Of a stretch of 64,000 nt of DNA, positions 11,490 to 25,433 are shown in pieces. The notes beneath the pieces are model-generated. The model was not told the origin of the DNA. It saw only the letters and a program-made list of their open reading frames with translations, and searched no databases. Source of the stretch: Heliocidaris tuberculata (taxonomy: Eukaryota > Echinodermata > Echinoidea > Camarodonta > Echinometridae); the NCBI GenBank assembly GCA_025618425.1, contig CM046841.1:5746883-5810882 (forward strand). Reading direction: 5' to 3'. Every line of letters begins with the position of its first letter. The stretch's first letter is position 1. A program made the position numbers and the translations under genes.

Positions 11490-14400
11490 CTGTTTATGAT
11501 TTAAAAGATAACCTATTAGAGTTACGTGTATAGCGAGGTACATGTAGATAAAGACAGCTTATAATGAACACACAAAGTCACAGATACAGAAAATCCCTGA
11601 TATACCATATGTTAAATATATATGTGAGAAATAAACCTGCTTGCTTTGCTATAACCAACCTGCATATAAAGTAAGCCAACTTCTTCAATCATAGTGTTTC
11701 TTATTGACTGAAATTCAGATGAAATAACATATTTAATACACTTTCTCAGTCTTCTCCACTATCTTTTCAAGTTTGTCTTACTACATGCAGTGACAGGGTT
11801 AATGACCTATCTGAGTCATTTATGTGACAAATATTCAATGAACATCATGCATCATGCATTATATCTCTCTTAAAAATGATTTTGGTAAAACATCATCGGC
11901 AAAGACCTAAGTATGGAACATACATGAAGAGGTCTATTTAAGAACATGAGAGTTTGTTAGTGTATTCTGAAGAAATAGTTATACTATGTGTATTTTTCTG
12001 AAGCAAAAGTACAGCTTTATTCTTAATTTGATATTATATACATGTAGAGTCCTAGAAATTTTAAAAATAATGATCAATTCCATTGTAATAGAAAAGCCAA
12101 TCTAACTTACTTATAACATCTAGGAATGTAAGAGAAATGATAACATTTGTTCCCCAGTTGAAGACTGTCGTCAGAGATGAAGCCCGCCCTCTAACACCAG
12201 CAGGAAAGATCTCACTTATCACTAGCCAGGTAACTAAATACAAAATGACATTTGCAGATTAGAGACATATTTCATACCAACATGAACAAATGAATGAGTA
12301 AATTACGCAATGCGTAATAAATGTCCCCGCCGGAAGTGCAGATCTGTGGAAATTAACTAGCCTGAACCTTAAAACTTCAGTGAAAAACTTTAGTGAATAA
12401 AATAATAATGTTACTGCATGCAAAAGAAGAGAATACCAACAATGCATGTATACAACTGAAATATAAAACATGAAAACATTATGAACCTTCAGCCATTTTG
12501 AATAAATTGGCATAAATTTGCATGAATAATGAATTTCAAAATTCTGTGTAGAAGTTTGGAAGCCCCCACCCAGCCCTATCAGATAAAACAATCGGAATCA
12601 AAATCCGATGTGAAATAGAGGAGAAGTAGCATTTTTCGTCAATTTTGAATAAATTTGCATAAATTTGCATAATTAATGAATTTCAAAATTCTGTGTAGAA
12701 GTTTGGAAGCCCCCACCCAGCTCTATCAGAAAAAACTATCGGAATCAAAATCCAATGTGAAATAGAGGAGAAGTAGCATTTTTCGTCAATTTTGAATAAA
12801 TTTGCATAAATTTGCATAATTAATTTCAAAATTCTGTGTAGAAGTTTGGAAGCCCCCACCCAGCCCTATCAGATAAAACAATCGGAATCAAAATCGGCCA
12901 AGAAATGACGGAGAAGTAGCATTTTCTAACATTTGAGCACACACGGACAGACGGACGGACGGACGGACGGACGGACGGACGGACGGACACACACACACGC
13001 ACACACACGAACGGAGCCCGTTTCATAGTCCCCTCGCGAACTTCGTTCGGCGTGGACAATAAGTGACAAATTTGTGATTCCAAACAAAACATTCACAGCT
13101 TTCTAATGCTCATACCTTTAATATCATTTGTCTGATATTTGTCACTGCTGATGTGTTCTCTATCATTTTGCTTCTATTTAGAGCACTTTAACAGAATCTG
13201 GTGCTGCATTTTTAATAGATGCCTGCGGGTTAAGTTGTTATAGATTCATGAAATCAAACTCAAATGAATTTAATTGAATTTAATTGAACTGAACCAAAGT
13301 AATTTAAATTCATAGAATAGTCTAACACAGACATTTTATTTCCAGTGGTAGATTTATAACCCCCCAAACCCCCTGATACAACATGATAAAACATAATTTT
13401 AATACTGTAGCAATACAATACATTGAAGGATGGTAGACATTCACATGTACTTACTTGGTCCAAATCCAAATGAATAAGCACCCACATAGAGAAGCAGTAG
13501 TACAAGAGCTGACCACTTAGCTGACCTCGGTATACGAACCTTACTACTTACTCCACCTTCATCTGAATATGAGTTACTTGTGGTATCTAGGCCAGAATCT
13601 GTCCTCTCAAGGCTTACAGCTGATTGATCTTCCTGTGCAGCATTGGGATAAGTTCTTGAAGTGAGTCTACCATCCACTGACATATGCTTAAGAGCACCTG
13701 AGAGGGAGCTATGATGAGTTGAAGGGTGAATGTTAGGTCTTTCTCTTATTCCATCACTATTCATAAACATAGCATCATCAGATGGAATGAAATCCAAAGT
13801 GCGCTGCACTCTGTAGCTTAAACTCTTTGTCTGAAATGCATCATGCAGATAAGTTCTTCCAAATTCTGCTGTTGTTCTTTTTAGTATGCGAGTTACATCC
13901 TTTCTGCTCTTAACTGAATGTTGACTATCCACTGGCATTAGTGTTCTCTCATACTGTAGTGATTGAAATGGTGTCAGAGGGATTGTGGCTTGATCTCCTT
14001 TACTCAAATAATCTGCCTGATGTGAGAATGGATGCAACGTCATTGAGTGACCTTCAGAATGCTTAGAACTAAGCTTGTACTGGCTGCCAACCTCTTCTCC
14101 AAATACTTGTTCGGTATCTCTTTCACGTCTCATGAACAGTGTAGAATTTAGTGAGGCATTTTCAGCTGAAAGTGAGGTAGCTTGGCATGTGTCATTGATA
14201 GTTGCCATTGGTACAGCCTGAAAATAACAATATATGTATTATAAATAAGCAATAAATATATATTTTAGTATAAAAAAGTAATAATGCGCAATTTCAAACA
14301 CACATACTGTAAGTACTGGTAATGAATTTTACCAATTTTTTCTTCAAAACACAATGGCCCGTATTCTGAACTCCGGTTTAACTGAAACTCCAGTCTAAGT

Positions 14401-17400
14401 TAAACCGGAGTTACCCTAGCTGCAGTCTGCATTTCTGTACAAAGTTAAACTACATTTAGAGTTCTGGATTGCACTGGAGTTGCGGTTAAACCGGAGTTCA
14501 GAAAGTGATTATCTAAAACTCTGGTTTAAAGAGCAGGTTTAGACTGAGTTTAAACCACACTTAGACCACGGGTTCAGAATACGGGCCTATGAGACAGCGT
14601 GCTGACCTAAGTTTACACAGGCAAAGGCAATAAAAGCAAATGTTACAGGACATGTACAATCTCATTACTTCAACTTCATTATAACATGAAGTGTTCTTGT
14701 TGACCGTTAATCAAATAATACATGTAAATGTACATGCACAGAACAGGATGTCTCATGCACATCGATTTTACAATATGTATTCATCTGTGTTATCATGCCA
14801 ATGATATACTCACTTGTGTTATGATGGAAAGTATGATAATATTTTCAAATGTGTTACGCTAGAAATTATAATATATTCAAATGTGTTATGATACACATGA
14901 TAATATTCACTTGTGTCATAATTCCAAGTATTATGATATAAAGATACTCACATGTGTTATGGTAAAGAGTATGATAATCACTCTGTGATTATTCCAAGTA
15001 TTATGATCTATAGGTACTCACATGTACAGAGTACGATATATAGTCACCTGTGTGATTATTCCAAGTATTAAATGTATATAGGTACTCACATGTACAGAGT
15101 ATGATATATTCACCTGTGTGATTATTCCAAGTATTATGATATATAGGTACTCACATGTACAGAGTATGATATATTCACCTGTGTTATTATGCCAAGTATT
15201 ATGATATATAGGTACTCACATGTGCAGAGTATGATATATTCACCTGTGTGATTATTCCAAGTGTTATGATATATGGGTAGTCACATGTACAGAGTATGAT
15301 ATTCACCTGTGTGATTATTCCAAGGGTTATAATAAAGACAGCCATCAATCCAGACCCACAGAGCAGAAAACATCTTCTACCAAACTTATCTACCAACATT
15401 AGACATGTACAGGTTGTTATTACCTGTATAAGATAAGAGAGAGAGAGAGAGAGAGGGGGGGGGGGGAGGGAGGGAGGGAGGAGACACAGACAGAATAAGA
15501 GATAGGAAAAGAGAGAAAGGAAGAAGAAGCAAAGAGATGTAGAAAGAGAGACAGAGAGAGAGCAACAAAAACACTGTTAAAGTGTCTGTAGATTGACAAT
15601 GATACCTTATCTGTCCACTCCTGACCTCGAATCTTTGATAGAATGACATCAGAACGTAACCAGAATAAATTCATAACAGGGATTTTCAAATACAAATTCA
15701 GTCCTTTAGATTGTTTCAAGGCCACTGAAAGCTTTTTGTAGCACTACTAACATCTTGAAGTACTTTACAAATATGACTACCCCAGTTATCTGATTAATTC
15801 AAGCATACAATGAATGTAACACCTGTCCATCTTCACTCTCTTCACTGTATTCTACCATATGGTCAAAGTTAATGGAATTAAAAGTTAATGGCTTTGGCGG
15901 ATAGAAAAGCCTGGCACCATGAGACATATTTCACAGCTCTAGAAACAATACAACTGTACATACCTTGACTATTCCTACTCCAAGTGAAGCAACTGTTGCT
16001 GATACATTGTCTTCAAAGCCTAGGTTCTCTAAGACAGTTGGGGCATAGTAGACTACATTGGTTTGACCAGTTATCTGTCAAACAGCAGAGGTAGTAAAAG
16101 ATGATTATTACATGAAATGCTGCTGTCCTTACAATTGCATGTCTTCTTTTACTCCATCTCCTACCACTATAACATCCAATCTTCTAGATCCATCTGTATT
16201 ACTATGAGTCATCGCATCCTCACTGTACTCATAATTCAATCATTTCTTACAAAGACCAACACGAAGTCAAAGAAAGTTATTTGGACAACACTAAAAGAAA
16301 AAGGGGATTTGCTTATTGAAGAGATGTGTTTCTAGTTTACAATAATTTTTCTTCTTCTTGAAAGAATCAACAGAATTAGAAGTAAACATGGTGAGGTACC
16401 AGGTTTCATACAATACTACATGTGTACATGTATCACTCTTAGTATCCAGATATATACTATCTACTAATATTCTGTAGTATTGTTTTATTCCATGCGAAAT
16501 GTTTTGATGAAATGAAATAAATCAAAACATAACATACTTGTTGAAAGAAGACTAAAGCAGCTCCGATGCCCATTCTCCATCTCATGTTATCAAGTGACTG
16601 GAATAGATTAAAAAGGGAATAATTCCTCTCTAATGAAACAGATGTCTGGATTGCAGACAGTTCTTCGGATACATGATCTGATCCATGTAGCTTCTTTAAT
16701 ACCTCCTCTGCTTCATGATTGTGTTTATGTTGGACTAGGAATCGAGGGCTTGGAGGAAGAAGGAACATACCAATACCTTGGCACAATGCTGGTAAACCAG
16801 ACAATGCAAACATATATCTCCTATATAGAAACACAAGAGAAACAAAATGAAAATAAAGTATGTTAAGATCTCAGCTTCTCTATTAAAGATTAAGTTGAAT
16901 TCTGGTCATGAGATTGAATTGTGAAAGAAACAAAGCAATTGGGAAAGGTTGATTATATAGCACATAAGAATTGGTGTATGCTGTAAGGGTTTGGAATCAC
17001 CAAACTGATAAGAAATTGACTCCATACTGCTGAGAGTCACATGCACTGCACACAGAAATGTCTATATGGGACTACACACGAATGTTTGGCCCGAACATTT
17101 CAGCTGTTTCTTGCCATATTATGAATAAAAGAGCATTTGAAGAGCAATCCTTTTCAGGGGACATATCTACTATGATAATCTTCAAAACTAACATAAAAAG
17201 AATGAGAAAGCTCACAAATTATTTTTCACCTTTCCCAGAACTCAAGCTTCCCTAATAAAAAGAAGGGTCAGTGTTAGGGTTGAAATTGTCTGAAATAATT
17301 TCACCAATTCATATAATTACAAAATTGCTCAAATTATTTTTCACCTTTCCCAGAACTCAAGCTTCCCTTTAAAAAGAAGGGTCAGTGTTAGGGTTGAAAT

Positions 17401-20400
17401 TTTCTGAAATAATTTCACCAATTCATATAATTACAAAATGAATTTTGAAGATTTATAATGTCATTCTTTTACAACAGTAACTGTACATTCCAGCTCAATA
17501 GATTTCTCATAGAATGAATCAACTCTCGAGACATAGTGGGAGCTCTCCATACAGGCAGGCATAGTAATTCAAAATTACAAAGCAACAGACCATAATATTT
17601 TCAGCTACGTCATAAAGTAATTGTTCAAAGTGAATTGCTCTAACTGAGTTTTGACACAATAGCTGAGTAGAGAGACAATGACAATGTATTATTCAAGTTC
17701 ACAATTTCAATGAAAAATATACAAACTATACAATGGAAACAATGCAAAGAACAAAATGGATAAAAAAAGAAGCAAATGATGGGGATTTACAAAGGTCAAT
17801 GTACCTATCAAAGGTCAATCCCCTAAAAAAACATCTAAATGTAAAAAAAAAAAAAAAATAAAATAAAAATGCACTCTGGCTTTTGTAAGGCTGATCTTGT
17901 AGATCGGCCAATGGGCCTTACACTTGAACGGTTTTACATCTTGCTTTAAGTGAATCTAAAATATCATCAGACCAAGTCTTTATGACAAAAATAACCAAAA
18001 AATAAATTGCCACTAAGAGTGAGAAACACAATCAGAAGTTTGTACCTCTTATCCAACTTACAGTATCAGCCAAGAGAATACATCATCATATACATGTAGA
18101 AAGGAAGTCATTTGGATTTAGTAATAATTGATAAATAATGAACCCCTTCTGTGTTACCAGGTTTTTGAAAATTTGTCATCAATTAATTTCCAAGAGTTTT
18201 TTTGTTTCTTTTTACTTTTCCCACTCTGTATCATTTCAAAAACTTTTGATTCAAAATCTTCCATGAGAATAAACTTTACAATGCTGGAACCCATATCTGT
18301 TTCAGAATGAGAAACAAAATGACTATTAGTCCAAACACAATTCTTAGTTTGCTTCACACAACACAAAAGGGTTGAGGGATTGTGTTTTTAATATCAGACA
18401 ATAAACATCCATAAATGTATATTTGAAAGAAACTCATTACACTTTGAAGCTAACTTACCATCCTGATGTGACTTTAATAAAGCAGAAGTTGACAAGGTAT
18501 GCTAAGAGAAGACCTAGGGTGATACCTAACTCATTGATTGATACTAGCTGACCTCTTCTCTCCTGAAACAAACAACAACAACAACAACAATCTTTCAATT
18601 CCATTCCTATTTGATTATTACATAGCAAAGTGATACATAGAAACAACACGGCTAATTATACACTTACTAAAGGTGAAAACAATTCATAAGCAAGGTGTAT
18701 TTCCTGTTAGAAACACAACCTTAGATATACTCTCCAATCACAGATATATGTAACGATATAGAATAACTATTCAATGTGGCTAAAATACAGTGACATATAT
18801 GCTCAAATTATTTAATGAATCAGAGGAAGATATACAATAACTATTCCGAGGTGCTGATGTGTCAAATCACCCCCCCCCCCCCCAATTAATAATATTTAAG
18901 TATACACCACTCCTAATACATACCTTTGGTGATATTTCTGCTATGTAGATACACTCTCCTATTGCAGATAATGATACAGCAAAACCAACTATTAGACGAC
19001 CAACAATCTGAAGGAACAACAAATATATACACACATGTAATCATAATGATTACATTTTTAAAACAAATCATATGCTTTGAAATTCTCAGCTAACAAAATG
19101 ATAAACCATCTTCACCAACATGTTTATATAACAGATAAATACACTAAGGAGCTAAATACAGAATAAAACTTTCCCAAGCAATTTTGAGGTGAATGCATCA
19201 CAGATACAACAAAAATGATTAGCACTGATCATTACTAAAATCATCACTACTATTATCATATCATATTAGTGTGTCTTAAAAAACATGAAACTAATGATTG
19301 CTTCCACTTTTTACAGACCATATACAAGGTTTTATCATCTTTCATTTTTGTATAGAGACATTCTATTGGTCATATTGAGAGAGTGCCAGGATACAAGATA
19401 AGCTTACCAAAACTCGGTACGACATAGAAGCTGAAAGTACAATAGCTCCGATGATGAAAACCAATGAGTTTATAATGATAGCCAATCTTCGTCCTATCCT
19501 ATCGATTAGAAAACCTGAAATGAAAAAAAGTCACATGTACATTAATGATTTTCATTCATTTGAAAATGAGAATTCTACAGTCAGACAGCAATTGCAAAAA
19601 TATTTAGGCCTGCATTGGTTAAAGTTAATAGTCTAGTATGTTTTCCAACAATTGTTTTTAATGTATGTATATGTTAGTATACTACCATATAATGTGAAAA
19701 GTGGTAGTATCAGTTCACATAACCTTTAAAAGAATAATTATTATTGATGGTGCAGGTACATGTATACACAAATATTCAAAACAAAAGGGTGAAATTGAAT
19801 TAAAGCTGAATAACAAGAGAGTTCTAATTTCTTATCCTATATCTCTCTTCTTCATGTGTACAAATAGTGTTCATGTATATTACCAATAATATACTTGATC
19901 TGCGAAGGAATTCAGATCTTCGGGTATTGAACTGTTTTAAAAAAACTTTGAAAAGAATATACTGTATATACGGCATATATTTCATGGGGGTTGTATTTTC
20001 ATGAATTTAACGACACGCTAAAACACTGCCAACATTAGCAATTACTTGGATTTTTGTTTCCTGGTCAGAAATTCACCACTTAGCTTTGCAAAAATATATC
20101 TTCATTGCTGTTTGTATATCTGAAAATTTCCCGATCGTGAATTCAACCACCCACGAAATTCATGGCGTATACATACCTCCTATGTGTATGAAAGAGGTTG
20201 GTATAGACACTAACATTAATCTGTAAGCAGGGCCTGACCACTCTCATCATTAACTGACTACATGTACATAGTAGCTACAAATAAAGTAAAACTGACCACG
20301 ATCTCAGGACTGACTCACCTCCTAGTACTGACCCTATAATTGCTCCTATTAGCAGTAAACTGACCACTAACTCTCCTCCTAGTACTGACCCTATAATTGC

Positions 20401-23400
20401 TCCTATTAGCAGTGAACTGACCACTAACTCACCTCCTAGTACTGACCCTATAGTTGCTCCTATCAGCAGTGAACTGACCACTAACTCTGCTCCTAGTACT
20501 GACCCTATAATTGCTCCTATCAGCAGTGAACTGACCACTAACTCACCTCCTAGTACTGACCCTATAGTTGCTCCTATAATAATAATAATAATACATAACA
20601 TTTATATTGCGCTTAATACAATGTTTCTAAGCGCCGAAGTAGTATTATTACCCTGGCTTTAGCCCAGCTGCCTTATCAGCAGTGAACTGACCACTAACTC
20701 ACCTCCTAGTACTGACCCTATAGTTGCTCCTATCAGCAGTGAACTGACCACTAACTCACCTCCTAGTACTGACCCTATAGTTGCTATCAGCAGTGAAATG
20801 ACCACTGACTCACCTCCTAGTACTGACCCTATAGTTGCTCCTATCAGCAGGGAACTGACCACTAACTCACCTCCTAGTACTGACCCTATAGTTGCTCCTA
20901 TCAGCAGTGAAATGACCACTGACTCACCTCCTAGTACTGACCCTATAGTTGCTTCTATCAGCAGTGAACTGACCACTGACTCACCTCCTAGTACTGACCC
21001 TATAGTTGCTCCTATCAGCAGTGAACTGACCACTAACTCATCTCCTAGTACTGACCCTATAGTTGCTATCAGCAGTGAACTGACCACTAACTCACCTCCT
21101 AGTACTGACCCTATAGTTGCTCCTATCAGCAGTGAACTGACCACTGACTCACCTCCTAGTACTGACTCTATAGTTGCTCTTATTAGCAGTGAACTGACCA
21201 CTGACTCACCTCCTAGTACTGACCCTATAGTTGCTCCTATCAGCAGTGAACTGACCACTGACTCACCTCCTAGTACTGACCCTATAGTTGCTCCTATCAG
21301 CAGTGAACTGACCACTGACTCACCTCCTAGTACTGACCCTATAGTTGCTCCTATCAGCAGTGAACTGACCACTAGCTCCTGCTGGAAACATGACAATGAG
21401 AATTCCTCCTTCAGCTGTAGAAGAGCACCTGACATAATACCTGTAGAATTATAACAAACGAATTCATTTTAGATTTGTTAATCTCTTGTAATACAGGTGA
21501 ATCAAGTCTTGATAAACTCAACATTTATAGTAAAACTCTTTACTCTTGGGCATCAAGTCCATTATTTAAGTTAATACACACTAAATGTCAATAATTTGTT
21601 CTCATAAGGGAAATGGAAAAGATTCTATTGCACTTCAAATTCTACAAACATTGCCTTTTACCTTTGAGCTATATAACAGTTGTGTAATAAAGGAAAAATG
21701 AAAACAAATAAGGACGAAATACACAAATTTGTTTTCTCTCTAAATAACAGGATAAATACTCTTAACCACTATAGCTGATCCTCATACCAACATCATCAAC
21801 GCTATCATCACCATAAATGCAGGGTTCTTGCTAATTTTTCTGATAGCAGGTAATTTATCATTCACAGGCGGTTACTCCAAAAAAGCAACAGGGGTCTGGG
21901 GGCAGTGAAGCCCCCAGCGGGGTCCAGGGGCAGCGCCCCTAGCTTTTGCAAGAATTGATAAGGTAAAATCGTCCATTCTTCCAATCTTCCAGACCCTACA
22001 TGTACAAGGAAATTACTTCTTTTAAATAAAGAACAAGGCAACACTAAACAGGTTTAAAATGCCAGCTCAGATGACATTGGTGTTATTTTATTTAAAATCC
22101 ATGTTGTTCAGAAAGTGAATGCATGATTTTTTTTTATATCTGCAGCTATTCTTGATATCCTACAGTCATATGATTTGCACAAGTGAATGAACATAATGAA
22201 CTCTCATGATTATGATCAAATTTACCACACTGCAGCGTTACAAAAAGGCTAGGATTACCGTAAATAACGTATAAACCGCTGTCGTTAAATTAAACGCACC
22301 CCCAACTTTCGACCCCCTGAGCAAAAAAATAAATTAAAAAAAATCATGATAAATTCAAGTCATGTTCTTATCAAAATGGCAAAATCTAGAGGCAAAAGCA
22401 TAAAGAAATGATTTAGAAAAGTGTAAAACAAAATTGTACTTTAATTGGTTGTTTCCTGTTTTTTAACTCATTTTCAAAGTCGTTGAACTCTTCGAATCTG
22501 AGTCGTTGACCAAAATAAGGCTTGCTCCAAAGACGTGACAAGCCCTTATCAAAGTACAGATACGGTACAGATTCGTGATCGTATCTTAATCACTATCAAA
22601 GTGAAAGAAAACATCACAAAACACACATTAACAATACAGATAAAGGCAAACTGATACCTTGCTTAAGAAAATATTTCTAGATAAATCCAAGAACTATCAC
22701 AGAAGTTTCATGTTTGAAGAGCTATGGCGCAAGGTTTTTCAACAAAATAATCGATCCCAAAACATTTGAAGTTTCCCTCATTTCATACCCATGCAGAGGT
22801 AGGTTTGCTCCCCTGCTCCAGCGGCCCAGCAAGTTTGCAAGTTCTGCTAAAATGAGAGAAACGTCTCTGCACATAGCTATTGCATAAATTAATTTGCATA
22901 CTAGCTCAACCAATGCGCATTGGTTGAGCTAGTATGCAAATTAATTTATGCAGAAGCCATGTGCATGCAGAGACTATTCTCTCATTTTAGCAGAATGTGC
23001 AAACTCTCTGGGCCGCTGGAGCAGGGGGAGCGAACCTGTGGAGCGAAACCTCTGCATGGGTATGAAATGGGGGAAACTTCATACGTTTTGGGATCGATTA
23101 TTTTGTTGAAAAACCTTGCGCCATAATCTCTTCAAACATGAAACTTCTGTGATAGTTCTTGGATTTAGCTAAGAATATTTTCTAAAGCAAGGTATCAGTT
23201 TGCCTTTATCTGTATTGTTATTGTGTGTTTTGTGATGTTTTCTTTCATTTTGATGGTGATTAATAATACGATCACAAATCTTTACTTTGACAAGCGTTAC
23301 GTCTCGAAGCCTTGCTTGGTCCAGTGATAACTCCTTGCTTGGTCAATGGACTTGAATTTTGGGTAGCCCTCATTGAGAGTAAAGCTGCCACTGTGGTTTA

Positions 23401-25357
23401 ATTGTGCCGGGTTTGTGTCACGGCATGAACCTGTTTGTGGGTTGTATGTATACGCAAGTTAGGCTTTTGATTTTAACATCAAAATTAATTTGTAAAAATA
23501 TGTCGTAGCATTTAGACTTACAAAACAGTAAATGAATTCTCTTTGATCATATAAACAGGACCTTAGCCCCCTAGATTATTGTCAGTTTTGGTGATATATG
23601 ACAGACTCTTCATTTGTTTTGGGCTTTTTTAAGCCCAGCATCGTGTATTACCCGCAACCCCGACTTATGCTTATTCCGCACGCGCGCTAGCGCGCTAGCC
23701 CTCGTCGAGTCAGTTTAGTTTTGTTTCTTCTTGCTTTCTCGATCTCTCGCTCATTGGCTGTGTTTAGAGCTGTTTCTTCCCGTTTCTTTACGACCGCTTT
23801 CACAACACTGCTGTGAAGCTTGTGTAAACTGAAATTTGAGATAGCGACTTGTTGAATTGAATCGAGACTGATTTTATATAATATATATATATATATATAT
23901 ATTTTTTTTTTAATTTTTTTTTGTGAGGCCACAGCCGGTTACGATCGGCATTACAGCCGGAAAAAATAGCCGGTTACCGGCTATTAACAAGAACCCTGTA
24001 AATGATTATCATTGTCAACATGATCATGATTATTACCATCATTATCACCTTTCATTATCATCATCACCACCATTATAATTGTCGTTATTTTATAGCTCTT
24101 CATTAATGTGTTTATCTGAATTATGACTCTTCTCACGAGAGAGTCAGCTATATCCCCAATTATTGGAGACAAGAACTTACCTATATCATAGCCAAACAGA
24201 ACACCTCCAAGAGCTGCCATAGCTGCTGCAACAATCAAATATACAGTTGGCTTTCCTCTGGGATTGGGTGGGTTCATATTGACAGATGAAACGTAATAAT
24301 CTACATCAATAAGATGCTCCTCATGTGTTGACATGTTTGTATTTAGCAGTTCCTGCTGTAAGGAACATAAATTCAATCAGAGTTGAGGTTTAGTAAAAGT
24401 GTATGTAGGGTAAGGAGAATTCAGTACATTATGTACACTTAATCATCGATGTAGCTGCAGTGCTCAGTGGAACTAAAACAGACATGGTTGATTAATTTGA
24501 TCTAGGTACCTTCCTGTGAAATGGTAATTTATGATCAGCTTAATGTGCTGGAAGGTGGAGACTCATAACTTTTTTTTTTTTTTTTTTTACAGGATTCTAT
24601 GAATTTCGTGGGAACCATCTAGAAGATCATTTATACTAGAAGCCAGTGCTTATTCCCTATAGGCCTGTATTGCTATATAATGTCTAGTTTCAACAGTTTT
24701 AGAAGAGATCTTGATGCAACATGAAAGAGTACTAAGAAAAATCTTCAGTTTTTTTTTTTTTTATGACAAACTGCATTACCCATGAACATAAATATCAATC
24801 AAAATTAGGGCATATATTTGTATTTCATCACTGAATGTACATTAAGATTGGAATTCCCACCTGAATGGTTTTAGATCAATTAGATTAACCAATTCAATTG
24901 ATTTGAAGCTTAAATTTGCATTTTTACAATGAAGAATTGACATCACTAGGTCTACCCTCATAAAAAGCAAAACTTTAAAAACAGACTTTTTCTTGAATAC
25001 TCCTTTGCTATCACAGGTAGACTACTGTGGAGAGATGGTTTTTTGTAAACTAGATGGTTTCTAGGCTCTAATGTTAGAGATTTAAATTACATGTATAATT
25101 CATAATTACCACATTATTTGAGAGGTGATCCGATCTCGTATTACCAGGATAGTCTTCAACCCTTTCTTCATCAAGATCATTTTCACCCGTAGCTGGTCTT
25201 AGAAGCCTCACTGTGAACAATTGAGAAATATAAAATCATGCCTGATCATAGATCCAGAGACAGAGAATACTATAGATCTACAAGCAAAATGAAAAGAAAA
25301 GATAATCCAAAGCCAGGTGAGAATAGACAAGAAGAGCAAGAACTTGAAGCCAGATTG

Positions 25358-25433
<76 letters not shown>

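Larger units (their letters stand above)
21820..23998. mobile_element. Inverted-repeat DNA transposon enclosing a giant palindrome
   Basis: Ends CAGGGTTCTTGCTAAT and (inverted) CAGGGTTCTTGTTAAT, flanked by TAAATG on both sides (21814-21819 and 23999-24004). The CAGGG terminus resembles hAT ends, though hAT normally duplicates 8 bp. No transposase frame is visible. It occupies intron 3 of the GLUT12-like gene. Confidence 0.7.

Noticed and set aside
20659..21435. A 258-residue repetitive membrane protein on the minus strand (and a 218-residue frame on the plus strand)
   Set aside because: Only the first 39 residues have family support, as GLUT12 exon 4. The rest is the in-frame 57-bp array; the plus-strand frame is open merely because the unit is a multiple of three.
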